The position numbers and the translations under genes were made by a program. From positions 434,001 through 498,000 of the forward strand of contig JAWQCY010000001.1 of assembly GCA_036321795.1 (NCBI GenBank): a DNA stretch of 64,000 nt. The letters run 5' to 3'. Shown here piece by piece: positions 26,394-37,422 of this stretch (the stretch's first letter is position 1; each line of letters starts with the position of its first letter). The notes beneath the pieces were generated by a model. It saw only the letters and a program-made list of their open reading frames with translations, made no database searches and had not been told where the DNA came from. The stretch is from CAKVON01 sp902475665. GTDB taxonomy: Bacteria > Actinomycetota > Coriobacteriia > Coriobacteriales > Atopobiaceae.

Positions 26394-26431
26394 GTTACGC
26401 AAGCGGCGCAATGAGGTTACGACTGCGTTAC
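26394..26431 (+). promoter_or_regulatory. Phased GTTAC half-sites upstream of gdhA
   Basis: GTTAC occurs at 26394, 26416 and 26427, that is with spacings of 22 and 11 bases, putting all three on the same face of the helix. Spacing of 6 bases between 5-base half-sites is the layout of actinobacterial GlnR boxes. The position, 90-130 bases before gdhA, suits a nitrogen regulator. A separate inverted repeat GGACCG/CGGTCC lies at 26477-26494. Confidence 0.45.
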
Positions 26432-26522
26432 CGGGGCAGATGCACCGCAGCACCACTCGTACCCTTTTGCGATGCGGGACCGGGCAATCGGTCCGACCAA
26501 CTAGGAACGTTAGGAGAAGAGC

Positions 26523-27878
26523 ATGTCCTATTGTGACAACGTCCTCGCCCAGCTCAAGGATCGCTATCCCGAGCAGGAAGAGTTCATCCAGGCTGCGACC
26601 GAGATTCTGTCCACCCTGCAGCCCGCGCTTGACGCCCACCCCGAGTACGAGGAGGCCGCCATCCTCGAGCGCCTCGTCGAACCCGAGCGCGTCATCATCT
26701 TCCGCGTCCCCTGGGTTGACGACGCCGGCAAGGTCCAGGTCAACCGTGGCTTCCGTGTCGAGTTCAACTCGGCCATCGGACCCTACAAGGGTGGCCTGCG
26801 CTTCAACCCCACCGTCACCCTCGGCATGCTCAAGTTCCTGGGCCTCGAGCAGATCCTCAAGAACTCGCTGACCACCCTGCCCATGGGTGGCGGCAAGGGC
26901 GGCTCCGACTTCGACCCCAAGGGCAAGTCCAACAACGAGATCATGCGCTTCTGCCAGTCCTTCATGACCGAGCTGTTCCGTCACATCGGCCCCAACACCG
27001 ACGTCCCCGCCGGCGACCTGGGCGTCGGCGGCCGTGAGGTCGCCTACATGTTCGGCCAGTACAAGCGTCTGCGCAACGAGTGGACCGGCGTCCTGACTGG
27101 CAAGGGCCTCTCCTTCGGCGGCTCGCTTGCCCGTACCGAGGCCACCGGCTACGGCCTGGCCTACTTCGTCGACGAGTACCTCAAGAGCAACGGCGACACC
27201 TTCGAGGGCAAGAACGTCGTCGTCCATGGCTCCGGCAACGTCGCCATCTACGCCGTCCAGAAGGTCTCCCAGCTTGGTGGCAAGGTTCTGGCCTGCTCCG
27301 ACACCAAGGGCTGGGTCGAGGATCCCGACGGCATCGACTACCAGGTCCTCGAGCGCATCTACAACAAGAAGCGCTCCGGCCACGACAAGGGCGTCTCCCT
27401 CGCTATGTACGTCGACGAGCGCCCGAACGCCACCTGGCACGCCGAGGACGGCCGCGGCTGCTGGAAGGTCCCCTGCGACATCGCGCTTCCCTGCGCCCGC
27501 GAGAACACGCTGCTTCTCGAGGACGCCAAGGCCCTGGTCGCCAACGGCTGCAAGGTCGTCGGCGAGGGCGCCAACATGCCCACCACCATCGAGGCGACCG
27601 AGTACTTCCAGGCCAATGGCGTCGCCTTCATGCCTGGCAAGGCCGCGAACGCCGGCGGCGTGCTCGTCTCCGGCCTCGAGATGAGCCAGAACGCCGAGCA
27701 CCTCTCCTGGACCTTCGAGGAGGTCGACGGCAAGCTCGAGCAGCTCATGCGTGGCATTTTCCACAACGTCGACGACACTGCCAAGCGCTACGGCCACGAG
27801 GGCAACTTCGTCATGGGCGCCAACATCGCTGGCTTCGAGAAGGTTGCCGACGCCATGCTTGCCCAGGGTGTCTGCTAG
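26523..27878 (+). CDS. gdhA: Glutamate dehydrogenase (NADP-type, hexameric)
   Basis: Interconverts 2-oxoglutarate plus ammonia and glutamate. It is 451 residues, standard for small hexameric GDHs. The substrate region reads KGGLRFNP and LPMGGGKGGSDFDPKGKS, with the catalytic lysine in PMGGGKGG; PAGDLGVGGRE and the nucleotide-binding VVHGSGNVAIY follow. The ATG is preceded by TAGGAGAAGAGC. With GSIII at the left edge it forms the ammonia-assimilation set. The leader holds several candidate operators, suggesting strong regulation. NADP preference is inferred from overall similarity to the NADP-type enzymes. Confidence 0.96.
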   Translation: MSYCDNVLAQLKDRYPEQEEFIQAATEILSTLQPALDAHPEYEEAAILERLVEPERVIIFRVPWVDDAGKVQVNRGFRVEFNSAIGPYKGGLRFNPTVTLGMLKFLGLEQILKNSLTTLPMGGGKGGSDFDPKGKSNNEIMRFCQSFMTELFRHIGPNTDVPAGDLGVGGREVAYMFGQYKRLRNEWTGVLTGKGLSFGGSLARTEATGYGLAYFVDEYLKSNGDTFEGKNVVVHGSGNVAIYAVQKVSQLGGKVLACSDTKGWVEDPDGIDYQVLERIYNKKRSGHDKGVSLAMYVDERPNATWHAEDGRGCWKVPCDIALPCARENTLLLEDAKALVANGCKVVGEGANMPTTIEATEYFQANGVAFMPGKAANAGGVLVSGLEMSQNAEHLSWTFEEVDGKLEQLMRGIFHNVDDTAKRYGHEGNFVMGANIAGFEKVADAMLAQGVC

Positions 27879-27948
27879 CCCCTTAGGTGGCTTCTGGCAT
27901 GCGCCGTTAGGCGTGCGCACTTCTCAACCCGTAAGGTGCGCCGAAACT

Positions 27949-27985
27949 CGCCCCGTGCGGCCACAGCGGCCGTGCGGGGCGTTTT
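27949..27985 (+). terminator. Terminator after gdhA
   Basis: Hairpin with outer stem CGCCCCG/CGGGGCG and inner GGCC/GGCC pairing, followed by TTTT. Confidence 0.8.
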
Positions 27986-28061
27986 GTGTCGTTACGGGAG
28001 GCGAGCGTCCGGCGTCGGGGTGGTGTCCGGGCGTTTGGGTATGCTAGTCGATACGTTTTCA

Positions 28062-28075
28062 TGCCGAGAAGTGCC
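28062..28075 (-). repeat. Copy of the CACTTCTCG-type word
   Basis: On the minus strand it reads GGCACTTCTCGGCA, matching the first 14 bases of the word. It lies in the gap between gdhA and mscS. Confidence 0.6.
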
Positions 28076-28119
28076 GCGTGGCATGATTGCCGCGCGCAAG
28101 GGGCCGATGGGGGAGGAAG

Positions 28120-28896
28120 ATGGAAGCGACCACGACGCCGATGGTGTTCGGCCTCACGCTCGAGGGCCTCCTGGGCAGGGGTCTCATGCTTGCCGTGGCG
28201 ATCGTGGTGGCGTCGGTCGTCTGCCACCTGCTGGTGCGTGTGGCGCGTCGCGCGCTCGACCAGTCCAACCTGCCCTCGGCATCCATCTTCGTCAACCTGC
28301 TGCGTACCGTGGTGTGGGCCTTCGCGCTGCTGTCGGTGCTCGAGCCCGTCTTTGGCATCAAGCCGACCGCCATGATGGCCGCCCTGGGCGTGACCTCGCT
28401 GGTCATCACCTTTGGCATGCAGGACACCGTCTCCAACGTGGTGGCGGGACTGGGACTTATGGCGGGTCGCGTCGTGCAGCCGGGCGATGCCGTCGAGATC
28501 TCGGGCTTTGCGGGGGTCGTAACCGACGTCAACTGGCGCAGCACCACCGTGCGCGACCGCAACGGCTGCGAGCAGGTGATCCCCAACGCGGTGCTCAACA
28601 AGACCGCGCTCACCAGGCTCACGCCCACCTCGTCGACGCTGGTCGACCTCGTCATGGCGGTGCGCGCCGACGCCGACCCGCGTGAGGTCGAGCGCTTCCT
28701 GCTGGAGGCATGCACGTCCGAGTTGGGCGACACGCTCGTGGCCGGCCAGCCCGCCTGCGTCGCCTTCACGGGTTCGGACGCCTACGGGGTCGAGTGCCAC
28801 GTCTACATGCATGTGAGGCCGGACGCCGGCGCCGCGGGGGCCAAGGACGCCGTGATGCGTCGCGTCATGGGGCAGCCCTGGCTCGCCTGTGCGTGA
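28120..28896 (+). CDS. MscS-type mechanosensitive channel
   Basis: Small-conductance mechanosensitive channel that relieves turgor on osmotic downshock. The product, 258 residues from ATG 28120 (after GGGAGGAAG), has three membrane helices at roughly residues 13-35, 57-75 and 85-115. The third is the pore helix (TFGMQDTVSNVVAGLGLMAG), followed by the beta-domain stretch VQPGDAVEISGFAGVVTDVNW and QVIPNAVLNKTAL. The length is close to E. coli MscS (286). It is monocistronic, between gdhA and the carAB leader. Confidence 0.92.
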   Translation: MEATTTPMVFGLTLEGLLGRGLMLAVAIVVASVVCHLLVRVARRALDQSNLPSASIFVNLLRTVVWAFALLSVLEPVFGIKPTAMMAALGVTSLVITFGMQDTVSNVVAGLGLMAGRVVQPGDAVEISGFAGVVTDVNWRSTTVRDRNGCEQVIPNAVLNKTALTRLTPTSSTLVDLVMAVRADADPREVERFLLEACTSELGDTLVAGQPACVAFTGSDAYGVECHVYMHVRPDAGAAGAKDAVMRRVMGQPWLACA

Positions 28897-28958
28897 CGTG
28901 TCGTCGCAGGTATCGGCGCCGTTGCGTACCCATGCGTATCGATTTCAATTGTTTACAC

Positions 28959-28988
28959 TACAATGCATGAATTATCGCGTACAATGCA
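28959..28988 (+). promoter_or_regulatory. Promoter region of carAB with repeated TACAATGCA
   Basis: TACAATGCA occurs at 28959-28967 and 28980-28988, exactly 21 bases apart (two helix turns) in an AT-rich island. Either TACAAT could serve as a -10. It may be a pair of promoters or a regulator-binding site. Confidence 0.5.
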
Positions 28989-28992
28989 ACCC

Positions 28993-29104
28993 GACCTTTA
29001 AGGACGGTACGGAGATACCGATAAGGGCAATGCGTTCGCAGCACGAGACACCTGACATGCCCCGTCGGAAGCATCCGCCTCGACAGAGGTGGGTGCTTCT
29101 TTTT
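28993..29104 (+). promoter_or_regulatory. PyrR-type attenuator upstream of carAB
   Basis: The leader contains a PyrR-binding-loop look-alike at 28993-29028: CCTTTAA at the base, then a GGTA-CGGAGA-TACC stem-loop, closing with ATAAGG. This matches the conserved UUUAA...GAGA...AAGG pattern of PyrR anti-antiterminators. A rho-independent terminator follows at 29071-29104 (GCATCCGCCTC with GAGGTGGGTGC, then TTCTTTTT), 80 bases before carA. In known systems PyrR with UMP favours the terminator, shutting down pyrimidine synthesis. No pyrR gene lies in the window. Confidence 0.8.
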
Positions 29105-29183
29105 GGCCCGCGGAGCCGCGACTCCCCGCGGGCCACGGGGCGCCAAGGCGGCTTCGCCATGCGACGCAGGAAGGGATTTGCCA

Positions 29184-30470
29184 ATGAACCTGCTCGTAAG
29201 CGAGGCCAAGGCGCAGGATGGCTCGTTCGCGCCCGGCCACGGCGGCAACGGGGCGCTTCTGGCCCTCGAGAACGGCATGGTGTTGGAGGGACGTGCGGCA
29301 GGCGCGCCCGGCGAGGCCTTCGGCGAGATCGTCTTCAACACCTCGATGGTCGGCTACCAGGAGATCGTGAGCGATCCGTCCTACGCCGGCCAGATCGTCA
29401 CGCTGACCTACCCCCAGGTCGGAAACTATGGCATCAACGAGAGGGACATGCAGGCCCGTGACCTGCACCTGCGTGGCCTCGTCGTGCACGACATGTGCTG
29501 CGAGCCCAGCAACTGGCAGTCGGTCAGGAGTCTGCCCGACTTCCTCTGCGAGCGCGGCGTCGTCGCAATCCAGGACGTCGACACCCGCGCGCTGACCCTG
29601 GCCATCCGCGAGGGTGGCGCCATGCGCGCGGCCATCTCGACCACCGATCTCGACCCCGCCTCCCTTCTCGCCCGCGTGCGAGCCTCCGAGCCAATCGCCG
29701 ACCACAACCACGTGGCCGACGTCTCGACGCCCGAGCGCTACGTCGTGCCGGCCAAGGGCGAGCGTCGCCACTCGGTCGTCGCCTACGACTGTGGCGAGAA
29801 GTACGGCATCGCCCGTCGCCTTGCCGCGGTGGGCTGTGAGGTCACCGTCGTGCCATGGGACACCCCGGCCGAGGACGTGCTGGCACTCGCGCCGGACGGC
29901 GTGTTCTTCTCCAACGGCCCGGGCGACCCGGTAAGCGTCCCGGGCGTGGCGGCTGCCGTGCGCGCCTGCCTGGGCAAGCTGCCCGTGTTTGGCATCTGCC
30001 TGGGCAACCAGGTCATCTCGATGGCGGCGGGCGGCAGGATCGAGAAGCTCCCGTACGGGCACCATGGCGGCAACGAGCCGGTCATGAACCTGCTCACCGG
30101 GCAGGTGGAGATCACCGCCCAGAACCACAACTACGGCCCCGTGTTCCCGAGCTTCGGGCCCCTGGTGCCGCAGCTGTCCGACGGCGTGACCGAGCATGCG
30201 GACGACCTGCGCTTCTGGAGCGAGCGTCGCTGCGCGCCGGTCGTCGACAACGAGCGCTACGGGCGCATCCGGCTGACCCACGTCAACCTCAATGACGGCA
30301 CCCCCGAGGGGATCCAGTTCCTCGACGTGCCGGCATTCTGCATGCAGTACCACCCCGAGGCCAAGCCCGGCCCCAACGACTCGACCTATGCCTTCGCCGC
30401 GTTCGCGCGCCTGATGGACGGCGAGTCCGACTACCTTGCCATCGACGTCCGCGAGGGGAGGCGCTTCTAG
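29184..30470 (+). CDS. carA: Carbamoyl-phosphate synthase small subunit
   Basis: Glutaminase subunit that feeds ammonia to CarB for pyrimidine and arginine synthesis. The start ATG 29184 follows AGGAAGGG; the longer open frame would run into the attenuator. The product is 428 residues, somewhat long because of an N-terminal extension (LLVSEAKAQDGSFAPGHGGN). The N-terminal domain has FNTSMVGYQEIVSDPSYAGQ. The amidotransferase nucleophile is in FGICLGNQ, where most CarA proteins have GICLGHQ, and the catalytic His-Glu is in QYHPEAKPGP. It is followed directly by carB. Confidence 0.95.
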   Translation: MNLLVSEAKAQDGSFAPGHGGNGALLALENGMVLEGRAAGAPGEAFGEIVFNTSMVGYQEIVSDPSYAGQIVTLTYPQVGNYGINERDMQARDLHLRGLVVHDMCCEPSNWQSVRSLPDFLCERGVVAIQDVDTRALTLAIREGGAMRAAISTTDLDPASLLARVRASEPIADHNHVADVSTPERYVVPAKGERRHSVVAYDCGEKYGIARRLAAVGCEVTVVPWDTPAEDVLALAPDGVFFSNGPGDPVSVPGVAAAVRACLGKLPVFGICLGNQVISMAAGGRIEKLPYGHHGGNEPVMNLLTGQVEITAQNHNYGPVFPSFGPLVPQLSDGVTEHADDLRFWSERRCAPVVDNERYGRIRLTHVNLNDGTPEGIQFLDVPAFCMQYHPEAKPGPNDSTYAFAAFARLMDGESDYLAIDVREGRRF

Positions 30471-33692
<3,222 letters not shown>

Positions 33693-33745
33693 GCCGGCGC
33701 CGCCTGCCGACAGGCGCGGCCGTGTCGAGGCGGGCGTATCGGACG

Positions 33746-34450
33746 CTAGCCCACGATCGCGGCGGCGAGCGCGTTCGCGTCGCTCGCGATCGTGGCGGCG
33801 CCCGCCGACACCAAGAAGTCGTGGGTCCTGAAGCCCCAGTCCACCGCGATGCAGGGCAGGCCCGCGTTTCGGGCGGTCAGAAGGTCGACCTCGGAGTCGC
33901 CCACGTAGACGGCCGACGCCGGGTCCGCCCCCAGCTCGTCGAGGACGCGCAGGGTCGAGTCGGGCGCGGGCTTTCGGCGAACGCCCGCGCACTCGCCGAC
34001 GGCCGCGTCCAGAAGGCCGCCGAAGTGGGTCTTGGCCAGGCGCTTGACCTCGGGGTCCATCTTGTTGGATACCACGGCGCAGGCGATGCCGGACTCGCGC
34101 AGGGCGCCCAGCAGCGCCACGATGCCCGGGAAGGGTCGCGTCAGCTCGCAGCAGTGCTTGGCGTAGCGCGCCTTGAAGACGCCGAGCACGCGTCCGACCT
34201 CGGCCTCGTCAGCGCGCGGGTCGCCCGCGCCCACCGACTCGGTGTCGGCCGCGTCGAGGCCCGTCTCGGCTACCAGCGCGCGGGTCACGGCAACCTGCGC
34301 GCCGCTGCCAAAGAAGTGGCGGACGTCGTCGCAACCCCAGCCGCAGGCATGCCCGGTTTGCGACAGCGCCCACACCATCGCGGCCGTGAGGTCGCCGATC
34401 GTGTCCAGGATCGTGCCGTCCATGTCGAATACAACCGTCTCGTACGCCAT
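33746..34450 (-). CDS. HAD-family hydrolase, phosphoglycolate phosphatase-like
   Basis: Magnesium-dependent phosphatase of the HAD superfamily with an alpha-helical cap. Motif I is VVFDMDGTILDT, motif II VVSNK, motif III the lysine in RRKPAPDSTL, and motif IV VYVGDSEVDLLTARNAG. At 234 residues with this cap it resembles Gph/PpaX/beta-phosphoglucomutase-type proteins; the substrate is not defined. It is convergent with carB. The 53-base gap between them holds a GC-rich hairpin without a T-tract. Confidence 0.88.
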   Translation of the reverse strand: MAYETVVFDMDGTILDTIGDLTAAMVWALSQTGHACGWGCDDVRHFFGSGAQVAVTRALVAETGLDAADTESVGAGDPRADEAEVGRVLGVFKARYAKHCCELTRPFPGIVALLGALRESGIACAVVSNKMDPEVKRLAKTHFGGLLDAAVGECAGVRRKPAPDSTLRVLDELGADPASAVYVGDSEVDLLTARNAGLPCIAVDWGFRTHDFLVSAGAATIASDANALAAAIVG

Positions 34451-34597
34451 CGTCCCAAATGTCCCCAGCAGCCCATGTCGTCCCGCGTCGCCTATTTCCG
34501 ATTGCGACTATAGGTCGTGCTCCCGCCCGCCCGGGCCTCGCCCGCGCATCCACACGCGCTGCCCATCCGCGGCGCTTCGGACCAGACCTTGCGTCAA

Positions 34598-34634
34598 CAA
34601 AAAGCCCTTCTCGGCAGGCTGGCCGAGAAGGGCT
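34598..34634 (-). terminator. Terminator built from an inverted pair of the CTTCTCGGC word
   Basis: A perfect 13-base stem, AGCCCTTCTCGGC (34603-34615) with GCCGAGAAGGGCT (34622-34634), and five A on the left give a minus-strand T-tract. It ends the 79-residue gene at 34661. Both arms contain the core of the repeated word. Confidence 0.9.
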
Positions 34635-34660
34635 TCGAACGAACCGTGTCAGATGCCTGG

Positions 34661-34900
34661 CTACATCGAGGCCTCGAGGGCGTCGTAGTAGTCGACCTCC
34701 TCGTCGGAGGCCAGGGCGCGACCGGGGTTGTTGGGGTCGACGTAGCGCTGCTTGTAGACGTGTGCCGCCCCGCCGATGTTGCGGTCGCCGATCTGCTGGT
34801 AGATGCGTGCGGAGAATGCCGCGCGCTTGGCCATGCCGTCGAGGATGCGCTGCTTCTCGGAGCGGTTCATGGTCGCGATGGCGTTGATGTCGAACTCCAT
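34661..34900 (-). CDS. Conserved-looking small protein of unknown function
   Basis: Not recognised. The product is 79 residues, starting MEFDINAIATMNRSEKQ and ending DEEVDYYDALEASM. There is no membrane segment or signal peptide; it is soluble, helical at the N-terminus and acidic at the C-terminus. The real start is ATG 34900 (GGGAGG 6 bases upstream); the longer open frame in the same phase is a shadow of queH. A dedicated terminator follows, which supports it being a real single-gene unit. It is divergent from queH. Confidence 0.75.
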   Translation of the reverse strand: MEFDINAIATMNRSEKQRILDGMAKRAAFSARIYQQIGDRNIGGAAHVYKQRYVDPNNPGRALASDEEVDYYDALEASM

Positions 34901-35123
34901 GGTGCCTCCCTGGTCGTTGGGTACGTTGCCGTTCCTGGCAAAGTGCACCCCAAATGGTATCGAGCCGTAACGCGTCTGACGGCCTTGCGTCAGACGTTGC
35001 GCAAGCTTCGGAAGGTTTCGCGCACGCCCACGCGACCCGCCCGTCCTTCTCGGCATGCAATACAATGCCTGCAGAGAGGACGGGCCGCCGTAAGGCCGCG
35101 CCCGAGACGATGGGGGAGGGTAC

Positions 35124-35726
35124 ATGACGACGCCGCTTGCGCTGCACGCGTGCTGCGCGCCGTGCTCGCTCGAGCCGGTCCGCCTGCTGCGCGAGGAGGG
35201 CTTCGAGCCCACCATCATCTGGACGAACCCCAACATCCAGCCCGCCGCCGAGCATGACCTGCGTCTGGCCACGCTTCTGGCCTGGGCCGACGAGGCGGGG
35301 CTTCCCGTGGTCGTGGCGGGCTGCGACCGTGACGCATGGGAGCGCGCCGCGGCCCCCATGGGGATGCGGCGCGAGGAACGCTGCCGCGCCTGCTATGCCG
35401 TGCGCCTGGCCGAGGCGTGCCGTGTCGCGCGCGAGAGGGGCTTTGCGCACGTGTCGACCACGCTCGTGGTCTCGCCCTACCAACTGTTCGACGTCTGCCA
35501 CGACGTGTTGGGCGCCTGCGCGCGCCGCGAGGGGCTCGAGGTCGTCTGGCGCGACTTCCGGCCGTACTATCCCGAGGCCACCGACTGGTCCCGCGAGCTG
35601 GGCATGTACCGGCAAAACTACTGCGGCTGCCGCTTCTCGGCGGCCGAGGCGGCAGTCGAGCGTCACGAGCGCCGCGACGAGCGCAAGCTCGAGCGAGAGC
35701 TCAGGCGGCGGCAAGCCCGGGCATAA
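35124..35726 (+). CDS. queH: Epoxyqueuosine reductase QueH
   Basis: Catalyses the last step of queuosine synthesis on tRNA, the non-orthologous replacement of the cobalamin enzyme QueG. It is a 200-residue QueH (COG1636) protein. The cysteine motifs are HACCAPCS at residues 8-15, RCRACYAVRL near residue 92 and NYCGCRF near residue 155, matching the metal and Fe-S ligands of the family. The C-terminus is a charged helix. It lies 98 bases before queA, so a queuosine unit is likely; tgt follows 2.2 kb later. Confidence 0.93.
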   Translation: MTTPLALHACCAPCSLEPVRLLREEGFEPTIIWTNPNIQPAAEHDLRLATLLAWADEAGLPVVVAGCDRDAWERAAAPMGMRREERCRACYAVRLAEACRVARERGFAHVSTTLVVSPYQLFDVCHDVLGACARREGLEVVWRDFRPYYPEATDWSRELGMYRQNYCGCRFSAAEAAVERHERRDERKLERELRRRQARA

Positions 35727-35824
35727 GGCCGCACGGCATGCCCTCGAACGGTTAGACTGTCGTGGCAGACAACGACTGTATGGGGCGCGGGCGGTCGCGC
35801 CCCTCTTTGTGTGGAGGGACCCCT

Positions 35825-37054
35825 ATGCGCACCGACGACTTCGACTACGACCTTCCCGACGAGCTCATCGCCCAGGCTCCCGCCGAGCCGCGCGACTCCT
35901 GCCGCCTGCTCGTGCTCGATCGCGACGGCGGCTCCGGCGCCACCGGCCAGGCGCGCCCGATCGCCGACGGCGGCTCGGTCGAACACCGCGTGTTCTCCGA
36001 CATCGTCGACTACCTCGAGCCCGGCGACCTTCTCGTCGCAAACCGCACCCGAGTGATGCCCGCGCGCCTGGTGGGCCGCAAGCACGGCACGGGCGGGGTG
36101 GCCGAGACCTTGCTGCTCAAGCGCCGCGAGGACCTCGACGCGGCGGGACATGTGTGGGAGTGCCTGGTCAACCCCGGCAAGCGCCTGCGCCAGCCGGGCA
36201 TCGTCATCGACTACCGCGCCGGCGGCGCCCACGCGCCCGAGACGGCCGAGGTCGTGCTCACCGGCACGATCATGGACTTCGTCGAGGACTCCAAGGGCGG
36301 GCGCCTCGTGCGCTTTGACCCCTGCGGGACCGACCCCGCCACCGGTGAGCCGCGCACCCTCGACCAGGCGATCCACGCCGCGGGCCACGTGCCCCTGCCG
36401 CCCTACATCACGCAGTACGAGGGCGATGCCGAGAAGTACCAGACGGTCTACGCGATGAGCGAGGAGCACTCCGCCGCCGCGCCCACGGCAGGCCTGCACT
36501 TTACCCCCGAGCTGATCGAGCGCCTCAAGGCGCGCGGCATCGGCTGGGCCACCGTCGAGCTCGAGGTGGGCATCGACACGTTCCGCCTGGTGACCGAGGA
36601 CGACCCGACCCAGCATGTGATGCACACCGAGCGCTACCACGTGGGCGCCGACGTGGTCGAGGCCGTCCACGCGACCAAGGCCGCGGGCCACAGAGTCGTC
36701 GCCGTCGGCACGACGGCCGTTCGCTCGTTGGAGAGCGCCTTCGACCCCGAGGCTGCGGCGTCGGCGCCGCCCGTGGTGGCCAGGCGCTTCGAGGGTCGTC
36801 CCGACGGTGCCGACACCCTCGGTCGCGGAGACCTCGTGGTGCGTGCGGACGCAACCACGCAGCTGTTCCTCATGCCCGGCAGCACCTTCCACGTGGTGGA
36901 CGCCCTTATCACCAACTTCCACGTGCCGCGCTCGACCCTCATGATGCTCGTCTCGGCGCTCGCGACCCGCGACCAGATCATGGGCGCCTACGGCGAGGCC
37001 GTCCGCGAGCGCTACCGCATGCTCAGCTTCGGCGACGCGATGCTCATCAGGTAG
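35825..37054 (+). CDS. queA: S-adenosylmethionine:tRNA ribosyltransferase-isomerase
   Basis: Transfers the ribosyl group of S-adenosylmethionine to preQ1-modified tRNA, giving epoxyqueuosine, the substrate of QueH. The product is 409 residues, a little long because of inserts near residues 30-50 (GGSGATGQARPIADGG) and 285-300. Signatures are YDLPDELIAQAPAEPRDSCRLLVL at the start, TAGLHFTPELI and the C-terminal TNFHVPRSTLMMLVSAL. The start was set at ATG 35825 after GGAGGGACCCCT. It works with QueH and Tgt in this window. Confidence 0.96.
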   Translation: MRTDDFDYDLPDELIAQAPAEPRDSCRLLVLDRDGGSGATGQARPIADGGSVEHRVFSDIVDYLEPGDLLVANRTRVMPARLVGRKHGTGGVAETLLLKRREDLDAAGHVWECLVNPGKRLRQPGIVIDYRAGGAHAPETAEVVLTGTIMDFVEDSKGGRLVRFDPCGTDPATGEPRTLDQAIHAAGHVPLPPYITQYEGDAEKYQTVYAMSEEHSAAAPTAGLHFTPELIERLKARGIGWATVELEVGIDTFRLVTEDDPTQHVMHTERYHVGADVVEAVHATKAAGHRVVAVGTTAVRSLESAFDPEAAASAPPVVARRFEGRPDGADTLGRGDLVVRADATTQLFLMPGSTFHVVDALITNFHVPRSTLMMLVSALATRDQIMGAYGEAVRERYRMLSFGDAMLIR

Positions 37055-37098
37055 TCGCGCGGGCCGCCGCCGCTTGCCGCCGTTTGGCATCCATGCCG

Positions 37099-37161
37099 GG
37101 CAAACGGACTTTCTTACCGTCGGCATCGCGCCCGCGCCAGGCAAACGGACTTTCTTACCGT
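37099..37161. repeat. Two identical 22-base direct repeats
   Basis: Copies at 37099-37120 and 37140-37161, 41 bases apart start to start, begin GGCAAACGGAC and end TTTCTTACCGT. Each contains a small ACGG/CCGT inverted pair. They lie just after queA. They are too few for CRISPR; a regulator site or the remnant of a repeat family is possible. Confidence 0.85.
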
Positions 37162-37193
37162 GTTTTTGCCCCGACGCCCGAGTCAGATCTACG

Positions 37194-37237
37194 AAAACGC
37201 CCGCCCATGGACCGTCGTGTCCTTGAGCGGGCGTTTT
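37194..37237. terminator. Bidirectional terminator between queA and the coiled-coil gene
   Basis: Perfect arms AAAACGCCCGC (37194-37204) and GCGGGCGTTTT (37227-37237) give a T-tract on both strands, serving queA and the convergent coiled-coil gene. Confidence 0.88.
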
Positions 37238-37422
37238 ACCTGCTGTTTTGCAAGTCGGTTCAAATTCTCAGGCGGTCAGAACTGAGGGCATATGCCTCCT
37301 GTCGGTTGCTTCACCGTAAGAAAACCCTCTTTCCTGGCAGCGGTCGGCGGCGACGGCAGCGACGGTGGCAGCCGCTGCCGCGTCTATTCCGAACACGGGA
37401 CGCGACGTCGGCCGTCGTGCGC

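Larger units (their letters stand above)
37055..37422. other. 368-base gap between queA and the coiled-coil gene
   Basis: It contains the two 22-base direct repeats and the terminator listed separately. From about 37240 to 37422 the sequence has lower coding character and no credible gene. Only a short palindrome around GGCATATGCC (37292-37301) was noticed. Confidence 0.6.

Noticed and set aside
35727..35824. preQ1 riboswitch before queA
   Set aside because: No A-rich pseudoknot tail or conserved preQ1 aptamer pattern is visible in the 98-base gap.
37099..37161. Possible CRISPR array from the 22-base direct repeats
   Set aside because: Only two copies, a 19-base spacer and no cas genes in the window.
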